DNA of 64,000 nt from Oscillatoria nigro-viridis PCC 7112. GTDB lineage: Bacteria > Cyanobacteriota > Cyanobacteriia > Cyanobacteriales > Microcoleaceae. The position numbers and the translations under genes are program-made. The number at the start of each line of letters is the position of its first letter. Positions within the stretch are counted from its first letter, which is position 1. This document shows, piece after piece, positions 46,515 to 56,406 of the stretch. The DNA is taken from assembly GCF_000317475.1 (NCBI RefSeq), contig NC_019729.1, forward strand, positions 6,586,501-6,650,500. The letters are read 5' to 3'. Under the pieces are notes generated by a model. That model saw only the letters and a program-made list of their open reading frames with translations. It was not told the origin of the DNA and made no database searches.

Positions 46515-46826
46515 ATGTCTAATCTACCAATCACCATTACTGTCAAACTCTTGGCCGCCTATCAAGAAGCAGAGGGCTTGTCCGAACTGAAATTAGAATT
46601 TCCCAAAGAAACTCCCCTATCGCAAGTCCTAGAACGCCTGAGTGCCGATCGCCAACAGTTCTAGGGGCGCCCCACCAGCTTCGGTATCAACCAGGAATTT
46701 GCCCTCACCCCACTCCAAAACGGTGATGAAGTCGTCCTCCTTCCCTCTGTCAGCTCCCCTTGTGCCCTCGGACAGTCCGCCGAGGGCGATCGGTTTGTCA
46801 CCGGACGGGCGATCGAGCTAAACTGA
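46515..46826 (+). pseudogene. moaD: MoaD-like gene with an in-frame stop
   Basis: The frame opens MSNLPITITVKLLAAYQEAEG and LKLEFPKETPLSQVLERL, then meets TAG at 46662-46664. It continues in the same frame with FGINQEF and LQNGDEVVLLPSVS, to a stop at 46824. This is the whole ubiquitin-like MoaD/ThiS fold of the molybdopterin synthase small subunit, interrupted at codon 50. The conserved C-terminal Gly-Gly that is thiocarboxylated is missing: VSS stands where VSGG is expected, and about 25 further residues follow. Both defects point to a dead gene. No other molybdopterin genes are near. Confidence 0.72.
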
Positions 46827-47146
46827 GAACAGAGGCCTCGCTTCGATCGGAAGAAGTCCTCAAACTTCTTGGAAGAAATTGTTTTACCTAGGAGTGGGTC
46901 AACCCCACTTTTTTTGTTGCATTAGTCGCAGGAAAAGAGCTCAGGGCGTCTGACTTGCAAGTTGAGGACTGATTTAGTAGGGGTACCCCCCCCGCTTGAG
47001 ATCCCTGCTGGGATGTTGGGTAAGTCCCAAAGTTGAAGACGAAAGTCGCAGCCACCTAATCAAACCACCTCAAAGCCAAGCAATCTCAACACCAAATTTT
47101 TCCTTGCCCGTGTCCGAGTTTAGGAGTTTTAACTTAAGTATTCGAT
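46827..47146. other. Upstream region of rimP
   Basis: Apart from the terminator at 46893-46915 no gene is seen. The leader of the rimP-nusA-ylxR-infB transcript probably begins here. Confidence 0.5.
46893..46915 (+). terminator. Intrinsic terminator after the moaD-like relic
   Basis: AGTGGG and CCCACT arms around a TCAAC loop, followed at once by a run of seven or more T. Confidence 0.75.
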
Positions 47147-47614
47147 ATGACTCATCCTCTAATCCCACAAATCATTGACTTAGCTACCCCCGTTGCGGAA
47201 ACACTGGGATTGGAAGTAGTGGGAGCAGTGTTTCACACCAACCAAAATCCTCCCGTCTTGCGGGTAGACATCCGCAACCTCCAACAAGACACTGGTTTAG
47301 CCGACTGCGAGCGCATGAGTACAGCCCTCGATGCCGAGTTAGATGCAGCCGACATCATACCCGATGCCTACGTGCTAGAGATTTCCAGTCCGGGAATATC
47401 CCGATTGCTCAGCAGCGATCGAGAATTCATTACCTTTAAAGGTTTCCCCGTGACAGCCAAAACCACCGAACCGGACTCGCGAATCAAAGAGTGGAAAGGA
47501 CTACTCCTGGGCCGGGATGAAACAGCGGTTTATCTCAATCAAAAAGGGCGACAGGTAAAAATTCCCCGCCCTCAGATTGTCAAAGTTGAACTAGACGAAG
47601 GAAAGGAGATGTAA
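47147..47614 (+). CDS. rimP: Ribosome maturation factor RimP
   Basis: A 155-residue protein needed for 30S subunit maturation. Typical features are the opening IIDLATPVAETLGLEVVG, LRVDIRN, the acidic helix GLADCERMSTALDAELD and YVLEISSPGISRLLSS-REF. The C-terminal SH3-like part ends PQIVKVELD. It is first in the conserved rimP-nusA-ylxR-infB order, 270 bp before nusA. Confidence 0.95.
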   Translation: MTHPLIPQIIDLATPVAETLGLEVVGAVFHTNQNPPVLRVDIRNLQQDTGLADCERMSTALDAELDAADIIPDAYVLEISSPGISRLLSSDREFITFKGFPVTAKTTEPDSRIKEWKGLLLGRDETAVYLNQKGRQVKIPRPQIVKVELDEGKEM

Positions 47615-47621
47615 AGGGAAA

Positions 47622-47656
47622 TTTTGAGTTTTGAGTTTTGAGTTTTGAGTTTTGAG
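47622..47656. repeat. STRR heptamer array (TTTTGAG)5
   Basis: Five exact TTTTGAG units between rimP and nusA, inside a conserved cluster. They may lengthen the spacer without breaking transcription. Confidence 0.88.
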
Positions 47657-47884
47657 ATTGCCTCGCAGCAAGCTGAAAACGCTTGGCTGCGAGTTAATTT
47701 TTAACAAGCACATCTGTAGCAGCGGGTTGAATAGGAACAACAAATAAATTGTTACAGCACCTAGCTTCCCTAATCCTACCCAGTAACTCATCACTCCTCT
47801 GCGATCACTTTTCCTGGAAAATTTCCAAGTACCAATTACCGATTACCAGTTACTTATTACCAACGCACAAAAGGAGAGTTTTAT

Positions 47885-49174
47885 ATGTCAATGGTTCCCC
47901 TGCCCGGACTAAAAGAAATGGTCGAAGGTATTAGCAAAGAACGCAATTTACCCAAGCACGCCGTCCAAGCAGCCTTGCGAGAAGCCCTGCTCAAAGGATA
48001 CGAACGCTACCGCCGCACCCAAAAACTCGATCACTTCAGCGAAGAATACTTCGACAATTTTGATGTAGAACTCGACGCAGAACAAGAAGGTTTCCGCGTT
48101 TTAGCCAACAAAACTATTGTCGAAGAAGTCGCAAATCCCGATCACGAAATCTCACTTTCGGAAGTGCAAGAAGTAGCCACGGAAGCTCAACCGGGCAGCA
48201 TCGTACTCGTAGACGTAACACCAAATCAAAAAGAATTTGGTCGCATGGCGGCCATCCAGACCAAACAAGTTCTCGCTCAAAAACTGCGCGACCAACAGCG
48301 CAAAATGATTCAAGAAGAGTTTAAAGATTTAGAAGAAACCGTTCTTCAAGCAAGAGTTCTCAGGTTTGAGAGGCAGTCGGTAATTTTAGCAGTTACCAGC
48401 AGCTTCGGTCAGCCAGAAGTAGATGCCGAACTCCCTAAGCGCGAACAGTTGCCCAACGACAATTACCGGGCAAACGCTACATTCAAGGTTTATCTCAAAA
48501 AAGTAGGCGAAGGATCTACTAGAGGGCCGCAGTTACTCGTGTCTAGAGCGGACGCAGGTTTGGTGGTTTACCTGTTTGCTAACGAAGTACCAGAAATAGA
48601 AGACGGGGTGGTGAGGATTGTCGCCGTAGCCAGGGAGGCAAATCCGCCCTCCCGGCACGTCGGCCCCCGGACTAAAATAGCAGTTGATACTCTCGATCGC
48701 GACGTAGACCCTGTAGGAGCCTGCATCGGAGCGCGGGGATCGCGGATTCAGGTAGTAGTCAACGAATTGCGGGGCGAAAAAATCGACGTGATCCGCTGGT
48801 CTCCAGACCCAGCAACTTATATTGCTAACGCTCTGAGTCCCGCTAGAGTAGATGAAGTGCGTTTAGTTGCTCCAGAAGGCAGGAGAGCTCACATTTTGGT
48901 CGCTGAAGACCAACTGAGTCTTGCCATTGGCAAAGAAGGTCAGAACGTCCGCCTCGCAGCCCGCCTGACAGGTTGGAAAATCGATATCAAAGATATTGCT
49001 AAGTACGATCGCGCCGCCGAAGACAGCAAATTGGCAGCAGAAGCAACTAGGCTCGAAGAACTAGCAGACGACTACGACGCAGACGAAGCAGGCGACTACG
49101 ACGGCGACGAGGAAAGCGCAGAATTTGAGCAAGAGGAGGCAGCCGCCACGGAGGAAACCGAAGCCGCAGTCTAA
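47885..49174 (+). CDS. nusA: Transcription termination/antitermination factor NusA
   Basis: A 429-residue RNA-polymerase-associated factor. N-terminal domain (about 1-125), S1 domain (about 135-200) and two KH domains (about 230-350), with the diagnostic DPVGACIGARGSRIQ and LSLAIGKEGQNVRLAARLTGWKI. The C-terminal acidic repeats of E. coli NusA are absent; instead there is a Glu/Ala/Asp-rich tail, as usual in cyanobacteria. AGGAG stands eight bases before the ATG. Confidence 0.96.
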   Translation: MSMVPLPGLKEMVEGISKERNLPKHAVQAALREALLKGYERYRRTQKLDHFSEEYFDNFDVELDAEQEGFRVLANKTIVEEVANPDHEISLSEVQEVATEAQPGSIVLVDVTPNQKEFGRMAAIQTKQVLAQKLRDQQRKMIQEEFKDLEETVLQARVLRFERQSVILAVTSSFGQPEVDAELPKREQLPNDNYRANATFKVYLKKVGEGSTRGPQLLVSRADAGLVVYLFANEVPEIEDGVVRIVAVAREANPPSRHVGPRTKIAVDTLDRDVDPVGACIGARGSRIQVVVNELRGEKIDVIRWSPDPATYIANALSPARVDEVRLVAPEGRRAHILVAEDQLSLAIGKEGQNVRLAARLTGWKIDIKDIAKYDRAAEDSKLAAEATRLEELADDYDADEAGDYDGDEESAEFEQEEAAATEETEAAV

Positions 49175-49458
49175 AAACTGTGACATTTACCGAAGAATTC
49201 AGAATTCAGGAGCCAGAATCCAGAATGGGTACTGTGCGACAGGATGGAGAATCGAGGTTGAAAGCCTCCGATTTTAATCGCGGATCGCAAAAAATTCTTT
49301 CTGTTACCGTTACCCCTGACTTGGGGCATGGCGTATTGTGAATTCTGAATTCTATCTTCTGACTATTGACTCCTTTTCATAAAATTTTCTATCTTCGGGA
49401 GACAAGGAGGACTTGTCCTCTACTCCCTCCTCTCCCTCTACTCCCCCTCTGACAAGAA

Positions 49459-49773
49459 ATGAAACCGAACTACCGGTGCTGTGCAAGTTGTCGAAAAATA
49501 GCTCCAAAGGAAGCTTTTTGGCGAGTAGTCAGGCTCTATCCTTCTCATCAGGTACAATTAGATCGTGGCATGGGCCGTTCTGCTTACCTTTGTCGGGAAG
49601 CCGAATGCCTCAAAGCAGCTCAGAAAAAAAATCGACTTGGGCGATCGCTCAAAGCGCCTGTGTCTGACGAACTGTACCAAAAACTTTGGCAGCGTTTAGC
49701 CACATCTGACTGTACATCTTACTCTGGCCGGGCAGGACGAGAAACCGACAATAGTTCGGCATCGACTGTATAA
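49459..49773 (+). CDS. ylxR: YlxR family RNA-binding protein (DUF448)
   Basis: A 104-residue basic protein with YRCCASCRKIAPKEAFWRVVR and GMGRSAYLCREAECLKAA, the hallmark of the YlxR/DUF448 fold. It is always found between nusA and infB in this cluster. A role in transcription or RNase P binding has been proposed for relatives. The C-terminal 20 residues are polar and unrelated to the fold. Confidence 0.92.
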   Translation: MKPNYRCCASCRKIAPKEAFWRVVRLYPSHQVQLDRGMGRSAYLCREAECLKAAQKKNRLGRSLKAPVSDELYQKLWQRLATSDCTSYSGRAGRETDNSSASTV

Positions 49774-50155
49774 AGCCTCTTGGCAGCCCTACCAGTAATT
49801 ACCGGTAGCGCCAGCTATAAAACCCCAATCCGATCTGCCCACCAGTCTGGAAAGATTTGTGTCAGATTAGATAAGGGTAGGGTACTAGCAGAGGTATCCT
49901 CAAGGTGGAAAGGCAAACTTTGAAGCTTGAGAGAGTGGGTTTTGCCAAAACTCAGACTTCGGAGTTCCAAGTTCCCAAACAGACTTGAGAATTCTTCAAC
50001 CGCAGACTTCAGCGAGTTGCATCTTTTAGATAAAATTGCTGAGCGAGTACCAAAACCCCGATTCCTGACACTGAATCAATCACAGCGAATGATGTCGTCA
50101 TTAGAACAAAAAATCACAATGTAAAAACTGGTTGGCACAAAAGAGGGCAGAGTGG
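49774..50155. other. Spacer between ylxR and infB
   Basis: No gene is seen. A short ACCAGTAATTACCGGT inverted repeat lies near 49789-49804. The infB leader probably lies here. Confidence 0.5.
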
Positions 50156-53100
50156 ATGAACAACGGCAAAGTAAGAATTTACGAATTATCACGGGAACTA
50201 AATTTGGATAATAAAGACATCTTGGCAGTTTGCGAGCGGCTCAATATTTCAGTCAAGAGCCACAGCAGCACAATTACAGAATCCGAAGCAGAGCGCATTC
50301 GCAAAACGGCGGAAAAATACGTAGCCAGTAGCCACTCTTCCCCCGGCAAGCCAGCTCCACCCGAAAGAGCTGCAGCGCCATCTAGAGAATCTGGCCCTCA
50401 CCCTAACGACCAACAAAAAAAGCAGCAAATTTTAGAAATACGCAGTCCAAAAGTACGGCCGGCTGGTGCTTCCTCCCAGCCTGCAGGCAACGAGGAGAAA
50501 AAAAACCAGCCTGCGGCAACCGTGGCAACTCCTCCCAAGTCGCCTGCTGCTCAACAACTCCAGCCTCCAGCTAAACCGAATATCAATCGACCTGTACTGT
50601 CGAAGCCAAATGTCGCTGTGTCGGCGGCTCCGTCAGAAGTGTCGGAAACTGTAGGTGCGATCGCCCCGGAAACAACCGCCCAGGCGCAGGCACCTGCGCC
50701 ACCTCAACCGCCGTCGGAAAAGGCTCCAGAACGCACCCAGCAACCGCCGACCGCCCCTCCCGCGCCCTCGGCAAAACTCACGTCGCCGCCAGTCAGAGCG
50801 GCATCCGAGTCGCCTAGCCGTACCCCACAAAATCTGGGAAACAAGCCGGTACTCAAACTGGCAAAAACCGAGCAAGAGCAATCAGGACAGTCAGAAACTC
50901 TGGAAGCGCCGGCTAAACCGAGCCGCCCCAGCCGACCTGCACCGGGCTCTGCTACCGAATCTCGCGACGCTCAAAGACCGCGCCGGGAAGGCGCTGGTGG
51001 CCCAGTAAAAACTCAACTGGCCGATCGACCCCAGCCCGGCGGCCCGCGCCGGAGCCTTGCCCCCGCAACGTCAGCTACCGGGCTGCGCAGCCGGGGCGGT
51101 GACACCGGAGCCGTAGGGGATGACACTGATGACCATGAAGAAGATAATACGCCGTTGCTGGAGATTCCTCTCCTCAGCAGGCCAACTCTCCCTCGTCCTG
51201 CCAAAAAGACATCGGTCATTTGGGAAGAAGATGATGACGAAAACTCAGATGCAGCTAAAGCTGCTAAGGCTGTTAAGGCAAAACGTTCTCGCCTCAAACC
51301 CATAGACGAGGATGACGATGAGTTAGAAAACGGCTTGGATCTGCCAGCACCAGTCACGGTCAGCCTGTCCCTAGCCCGCCCAGCTAAAGCGAAGGGACAA
51401 GCAGCACCCAAGTCAACACCAACTCCGGGCGCACCCGGAAGCAGCGGCAAAAATAAGCGACCAAGCCCTTCTCACGATAAAAGTTCTTCAGGTTCGAGCG
51501 GGGGACGCGGCAACCGGGGCAAAACAGCCGAAGCTAAGGTAGAACGTCCAGAAAAGCTGCTGCTGAGCAGGCCGATGACCGTTCAAGAACTAGCATTTAG
51601 TCTGGCTGTTCCCGAAACCGAAATTATTAAGCGGCTTTTCTCTAAAGGCATTGCGGTAAATATTACCGAAACCCTGGACATTCCAGCGGTGAGGATGGTA
51701 GCCGAAGAAATGGGCGTAGAGGTGGAAACCCCAGAAAAAGTAGCCCCAGCTATCAAAGTGATCGAGATGCTGGACGCAGCGGATTTGGAATACCTCGAAC
51801 GCCGTCCCCCAGTAGTAACGATTATGGGTCACGTGGATCACGGTAAAACTACCTTGCTCGACTCGATCCGCAAAACCAAGGTGGCTCAGGGAGAAGCTGG
51901 GGGCATTACCCAGCACATCGGTGCTTACCACGTAGATGTGGAACACGAAGGCAAGAGCCAGCAGGTGGTATTTTTGGATACGCCCGGCCACGAAGCCTTT
52001 ACAGCGATGCGGGCTCGGGGAACACGGGTTACGGACATCGCCATCTTGGTGGTGGCGGCGGACGACGGGGTGCGACCTCAGACAATTGAAGCTATCAGCC
52101 ACGCGAAAGCGGCGAAAGTACCAATTGTCGTGGCTATCAATAAAGTAGACAAGGAGGGCGCTCAGCCGGAACGGGTGAAGCAAGAGCTGACTGAGTACGG
52201 CTTGGTGGCAGATGACTGGGGCGGGGATATCACGATGGTTCCAGTCAGCGCGATCCGAGGCGAAAACCTGGATACTCTGTTGGAAATGATTCTGACAGTG
52301 GCGGAAATGGAAGACCTCAACGCCAACCCGCACCGACCGGCTAAGGGTACTGTGATTGAAGCTCACCTCGACAAGGCAAGGGGGCCGGTGGCAACTCTGC
52401 TGGTGCAGAACGGCACTCTGCGAGTGGGCGATATTGTGGTCGCAGGCTCGGCTTTGGGCAAGGTGCGCGCCATGATCGATGACCGGGGCGATCGCGTAGA
52501 CCAAGCAACTCCATCCTTCGCGGTGGAAGTGCTGGGGCTGCGGGAAGTTCCTCGCGCCGGAGACGAGTTTGATGTCTTCGCAAACGAAAAAGAAGCTGCG
52601 GCGATCGCCTCTGGAAGAGCTACCTCCCGACGAGATTCCCGCCTGCTGCAAGGCGGACGGATCAGCCTCAGCGGCTTCTCTCAACAAGCGAAGGAAGGCG
52701 TTCTCAAGGAACTCAACTTGATCTTGAAGGCAGATGTCCAAGGCTCCCTCGAAGCAATTGTCGGCGCTCTGACTCAACTTCCTCAAAAAGAAGTTCAACT
52801 CCGACTGCTGCTATCTGCTCCTGGGGAAATTACAGAAACGGATATTGACCTCGCGGCAGCTAGTAATGCTGTAATTATCGGGTTCAATACTACTCTCGCC
52901 ACCGACGCTCGCCTCGCGGCTGACCAAGCGGGGGTAGACGTGCGGGAATACAGCATCATCTACAACCTCTTGGATGACATTCAAGGGGCGATGGAAGGCC
53001 TGCTGGAACCCGAATTGGTGGAAGAACCTTTGGGTCAAGTCGAAGTGCGCGCTGTGTTCGCGATCGGTCGCGGGGCTGTGGCTGGATGTATGGTACTCTC

Positions 53101-53320
53101 TGGCAAAGTCATCCGTAACTGCAAGGTGCGGGTGCGCCGGGGCAACAATGTCGTTTACGAAGGTGTCCTCGACTCCCTAAAACGGATGAAGGAAGATGCC
53201 AAAGAAGTCAATGCTGGCTTTGAATGCGGCATTTCCTTGAGCGGGTTTAGCGACTGGGCGGAGGGCGATATGATTGAAGCCTACCGGATGGTTACTAAGC
53301 GCCGGACTCTCTCTCAATAG
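50156..53320 (+). CDS. infB: Translation initiation factor IF-2
   Basis: A 1054-residue GTPase that delivers initiator tRNA to the ribosome. The IF2N domain is at the start (NGKVRIYELSRELNLDNKDIL). A long Pro/Ala/Ser-rich low-complexity region (about 60-470) precedes the core. The G domain has GHVDHGKTTLLD from residue 558, DTPGHEAF and NKVDK; domains II-IV follow, including YSIIYNLLDDIQGAMEG. The ATG at 50156 is preferred over an upstream TTG because it has a GAGGGCAGAG ribosome site and gives the usual MNNGKVRIYEL opening. The long linker is typical of cyanobacteria. Confidence 0.96.
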   Translation: MNNGKVRIYELSRELNLDNKDILAVCERLNISVKSHSSTITESEAERIRKTAEKYVASSHSSPGKPAPPERAAAPSRESGPHPNDQQKKQQILEIRSPKVRPAGASSQPAGNEEKKNQPAATVATPPKSPAAQQLQPPAKPNINRPVLSKPNVAVSAAPSEVSETVGAIAPETTAQAQAPAPPQPPSEKAPERTQQPPTAPPAPSAKLTSPPVRAASESPSRTPQNLGNKPVLKLAKTEQEQSGQSETLEAPAKPSRPSRPAPGSATESRDAQRPRREGAGGPVKTQLADRPQPGGPRRSLAPATSATGLRSRGGDTGAVGDDTDDHEEDNTPLLEIPLLSRPTLPRPAKKTSVIWEEDDDENSDAAKAAKAVKAKRSRLKPIDEDDDELENGLDLPAPVTVSLSLARPAKAKGQAAPKSTPTPGAPGSSGKNKRPSPSHDKSSSGSSGGRGNRGKTAEAKVERPEKLLLSRPMTVQELAFSLAVPETEIIKRLFSKGIAVNITETLDIPAVRMVAEEMGVEVETPEKVAPAIKVIEMLDAADLEYLERRPPVVTIMGHVDHGKTTLLDSIRKTKVAQGEAGGITQHIGAYHVDVEHEGKSQQVVFLDTPGHEAFTAMRARGTRVTDIAILVVAADDGVRPQTIEAISHAKAAKVPIVVAINKVDKEGAQPERVKQELTEYGLVADDWGGDITMVPVSAIRGENLDTLLEMILTVAEMEDLNANPHRPAKGTVIEAHLDKARGPVATLLVQNGTLRVGDIVVAGSALGKVRAMIDDRGDRVDQATPSFAVEVLGLREVPRAGDEFDVFANEKEAAAIASGRATSRRDSRLLQGGRISLSGFSQQAKEGVLKELNLILKADVQGSLEAIVGALTQLPQKEVQLRLLLSAPGEITETDIDLAAASNAVIIGFNTTLATDARLAADQAGVDVREYSIIYNLLDDIQGAMEGLLEPELVEEPLGQVEVRAVFAIGRGAVAGCMVLSGKVIRNCKVRVRRGNNVVYEGVLDSLKRMKEDAKEVNAGFECGISLSGFSDWAEGDMIEAYRMVTKRRTLSQ

Positions 53321-53763
53321 TTTTGAGTTGTGAGTGTTGAGTTGGAAGAGAATTTTTGAGTGAAGGCAACTAAATTGCCGATCGCTCGCAAATATTCTCT
53401 TCACTCAATACTCCCAAATTCATCTGACAGTTGACAGTTGACAGTTGACAGTTGACAGAAAGAAGAAGGAAGAGTTGACAGCTTGCCCCCCGATCGCAGT
53501 CGTTGGGTTGACCGAAGGAAAAGGGAAGTCGGAAGAAGGAAGAAGGAATTAAGAACTTCCTAATCGTCTTTATCCTTGCTTAAAATGGAAAATTGGCTCG
53601 CTCCAATAAGAATTACCGAAATAAACCAGATTTCTGCTTGTAAGTCCTCGGTTTGATAGCTAAATATTTACTCCTCCCATCGGATTTCAGAGTCAAGAGT
53701 GCATCCCAAAATCTCAAAATCCCAGATTCAAAACTCCTAATTCATAACTAATAATTAATTAAA
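53321..53763. other. Spacer with TTGACAG heptamers
   Basis: 53425-53458 holds four to five TTGACAG units, each resembling a -35 box. Otherwise A/T-rich with no gene. Confidence 0.6.
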
Positions 53764-54504
53764 GTGCGTTCTTTTTGGTCAGATCCTTTTTTGTGGATTC
53801 ACCTTTCTGGGGCGGCTACACTGCCGATATTCCTGGGACTTTGCTTGCTGGGACTCGCAGTGGGTTCTCCCCTGCTCCCTATCTGGTTAGAAATATTTTT
53901 AGTGGCTGTAGCAGGTATTGTTCCTGTGCTGTGGATGCAGTGGTTCCGCCCTTTTTACATTTTTAGTATTTTAGTTGTGGCGGTAAAACCGCAGAATTTA
54001 ACTTCTGTGCAGCACCGGCTTCTGACTCGGTTTAAAACTAAGTTAAATCAAGGAATCGCTCTTTTTGTCGCTGTTTTGCTGGCAGTAATTTTGTGGCAGC
54101 TTTACCGATTGGCCCCCCTGGCGGCTTCGGTGGCTCCCTTTCCTCCTTCCTGGCGGTGGGCTGGATTGTTGTTGGCAGTTGCTGCTTTTTTAGCTAGCAA
54201 TTTGTTTTTGCAGGTGTCTGCTAGTGTGATGGCGGTTTTGCTGACGCCGGAATCAGAATTTTCAGCGACAAAGCCTCATGTTTTAGAAAAAATTCGGCAG
54301 GATTTTACGATCGCGCCTTGGCAAGTCGATCGACTTTTGCCGGCTTTGGCAGCCGAGACAAGTGTCACTGAGGCTGCACCCGTAGAGTCAATTGGGCCAG
54401 CATCCGGCATAGGGAATTCGTCAGCCGGCAGTATTGTCAACCCAAAACCTGCTGACACCAACGGCGTTACATCTCTACCCGAAGAGTCGAGCGAAAAAAA
54501 GTGA
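53764..54504 (+). CDS. Low-complexity-tail membrane protein
   Basis: A 246-residue protein starting at GTG 53764. Four hydrophobic segments (about 15-35, 38-58, 92-114, 130-155) are followed by a soluble region (TPESEFSATKPHVLEKIRQDF, then WQVDRLLPAL) and a low-complexity Ala/Ser/Pro tail. It belongs to a cyanobacterial family usually found downstream of infB. Function unknown. Position supports the call. Confidence 0.85.
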   Translation: MRSFWSDPFLWIHLSGAATLPIFLGLCLLGLAVGSPLLPIWLEIFLVAVAGIVPVLWMQWFRPFYIFSILVVAVKPQNLTSVQHRLLTRFKTKLNQGIALFVAVLLAVILWQLYRLAPLAASVAPFPPSWRWAGLLLAVAAFLASNLFLQVSASVMAVLLTPESEFSATKPHVLEKIRQDFTIAPWQVDRLLPALAAETSVTEAAPVESIGPASGIGNSSAGSIVNPKPADTNGVTSLPEESSEKK

Positions 54505-54657
54505 AAGAAAAAATTAAGACGGGGACAATTGTAGTTTAAGCTACTTTAATTTGTACAGATGTATGCTGTGAAAAAAATAGGCAAGGCCCCTCTTGGGATA
54601 GAGATTATTAATAGTCTTAATATTTAATTTTTAACCGCAGGTTGTGGATATTTTAGG

Positions 54658-54686
54658 TTGGCTCTTTGGAGAGAAGAATCTATAAT
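54658..54686 (+). promoter_or_regulatory. Sigma-70-type promoter of the 74-residue gene
   Basis: TTGGCT (54658-54663), a 17-base spacer and a perfect TATAAT (54681-54686). Transcription would begin near 54693, leaving a leader of about 53 bases with AGAGG before the ATG at 54746. Confidence 0.7.
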
Positions 54687-54745
54687 AGAGAGTGTCAAGG
54701 TCAGCTTTCAATCCTTACAAGGGATTAAAACAGAGGTATAAAAAT

Positions 54746-54970
54746 ATGGCGAATTATCTACCGCTTGCAGAAGAACCTCAAGCCGCAGAGCCGATCGAGC
54801 TGTGCGAAGATTCTGAAATCTGGGGCAGTCTCAAATCTGCGATCGGCGCAAGTTCAGGATTTCAACGCTGGCAGCTAGAACTCAATTTTGAGCGTCAGCA
54901 GCAAAATGCCACCATCGATCAGCAGGTTCGTTCCTATCTGCGGGAAACTTTAGAAACTTTGGCTTATTGA
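54746..54970 (+). CDS. Small conserved-looking protein, function unknown
   Basis: A 74-residue acidic protein (opening MANYLPLAEEPQAAEPIELC, then FQRWQLELNFERQQQNATID and YLRETLETLAY). It is probably helical, with no membrane segment. It has a strong promoter and an AGAGG ribosome site, so it is likely expressed. A longer frame from 54692 is rejected because it starts at the transcription start. I do not recognise the family. Confidence 0.7.
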   Translation: MANYLPLAEEPQAAEPIELCEDSEIWGSLKSAIGASSGFQRWQLELNFERQQQNATIDQQVRSYLRETLETLAY

Positions 54971-55182
54971 GCAGCAGCAAAGCCAAATGCTGTAACCGAT
55001 AGTAGCTTCACATCGCCCCATGTTTAAAACCAACTTGAAACACGGCGTTAATTTCACGATTTTTCAGAACAAAGGGCGTTTTAGAATTAGGATAGATATC
55101 CTAGCTCCTTCTATTCAGGAGCTAGGACGTTATCGATACCTACTTAAAACTTAAAAAATCCCTGGATTGAATCTTCCAAAAA

Positions 55183-56406
55183 TTAGCTGAGCTGCTCCAA
55201 GGATTCAAGTAATATCTGAGCACTACGCCGATGGTGGAATTTAGCAGCAATCTTCTGTCGAGATTTCTGAATCATGCTCAATGTTAATTCTTTGTCCTTT
55301 AGCAATTTTGCTATTGCCTCTGCCATTTTTTCGGGATTTTCCGGCGGGACTAGCATACCGTCAACACCGTTATCTATCAATTCCGCCATTCCACCCACCT
55401 GCGTCACTACTACAGGAGTTTCCACAGCCATTGCTTCCATAACAGCTACAGAAATTCCCTCTTTCAAGCTGGGTAAAACAAAAATATGAGCCTCTTGATA
55501 ACCTTGGCGATTTCGTTCTTCTGAGACAGAACCAAGCAGCTCAACATAATCAGACATTGATTGCTCTTGAATGAATTTCTTGAGTTCTTTACGGTAGCCA
55601 TTGCCAGCTTCTGCATCCTCACCAGCAATCTGCAAGCAGACATCAAACCCTTGTTGTCGAAGCAACTTAATTGACTCAATCAGGTACTTTTGTCCTTTTG
55701 CTATATTCAGACGGCCGCAAGTGTAAATTCGGCATTGACTGCCTTCCTGCCAAGGAGTATAGGGAGTTTCACGCTTAACTTCATCTAGATTTACACCGAC
55801 TGGTGACACCCTCACATCCTTGGGCAAAAAGCCTGCCAGCTCATCTTTGACAGAATTGAGGAGTTGTTCAGACATTACAGAAGCAAAAGCAGAATATTTC
55901 CATTTTTGTTCTTGATTGGGCCCAAAATCTTCTAACTGACCTAGAAGAGCCAGACTATAAGTGATGTCAGAAAGTATGGAGGCAAATAGGGCTATATTAG
56001 CAGCATTGCTACAGGAATGAACGTGGACGTGAGACCAGCCCTGGGTTCTGGCAAGCCAAGCTAGCTTGGCCCCCATAACAACCCATATCAAATAGTAAAG
56101 CCTTTGAGAAAAGGATATATTTTTAGTATTAGCAATTACACTGAGGCAGCGCCACCAAGCAATCGGGCCAGCTTCGATCAGTTCTATGGGAACGTTAACA
56201 AAATCTTTGATTTTTAAGGGAAGTAAATAATCAGTCATATTTTGCGCTTTCTCAGCCCAATTATGTACAACTTTAGTGGGCGGACGGCGGGTTGATATCA
56301 TGTGAGGTTTCATACCAAGCTCTAGGAGTGCTTGATATTCTCGCCATATCCAAGTATGAGTTTGTCCGGGAAATTCAGGGATAAAGTAGCCAATGTGTTT
56401 ATTCAT
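55183..56406 (-). CDS. Glycosyltransferase family 4
   Basis: A 407-residue GT-B fold enzyme. The N-terminal domain has IPEFPGQTHTWIWREY; the C-terminal domain has YTCGRLNIAKGQKYLIES, ILPSLKEGISVAVMEAMA-ETPVV and GGMAELIDNG, including the E-x7-E motif that binds the sugar nucleotide. It resembles colanic-acid-type exopolysaccharide transferases. It is 388 bp from a DegT aminotransferase on the same strand, so the two may belong to a small surface-sugar unit. Substrate unknown. Confidence 0.9.
   Translation of the reverse strand: MNKHIGYFIPEFPGQTHTWIWREYQALLELGMKPHMISTRRPPTKVVHNWAEKAQNMTDYLLPLKIKDFVNVPIELIEAGPIAWWRCLSVIANTKNISFSQRLYYLIWVVMGAKLAWLARTQGWSHVHVHSCSNAANIALFASILSDITYSLALLGQLEDFGPNQEQKWKYSAFASVMSEQLLNSVKDELAGFLPKDVRVSPVGVNLDEVKRETPYTPWQEGSQCRIYTCGRLNIAKGQKYLIESIKLLRQQGFDVCLQIAGEDAEAGNGYRKELKKFIQEQSMSDYVELLGSVSEERNRQGYQEAHIFVLPSLKEGISVAVMEAMAVETPVVVTQVGGMAELIDNGVDGMLVPPENPEKMAEAIAKLLKDKELTLSMIQKSRQKIAAKFHHRRSAQILLESLEQLS

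Noticed and set aside
46996..47178. 60-codon frame before rimP
   Set aside because: It overlaps the rimP start and contains no recognisable features.
51590..52798. 402-codon minus-strand frame
   Set aside because: It is antisense to the conserved GTPase core of infB and shows no protein-family features.
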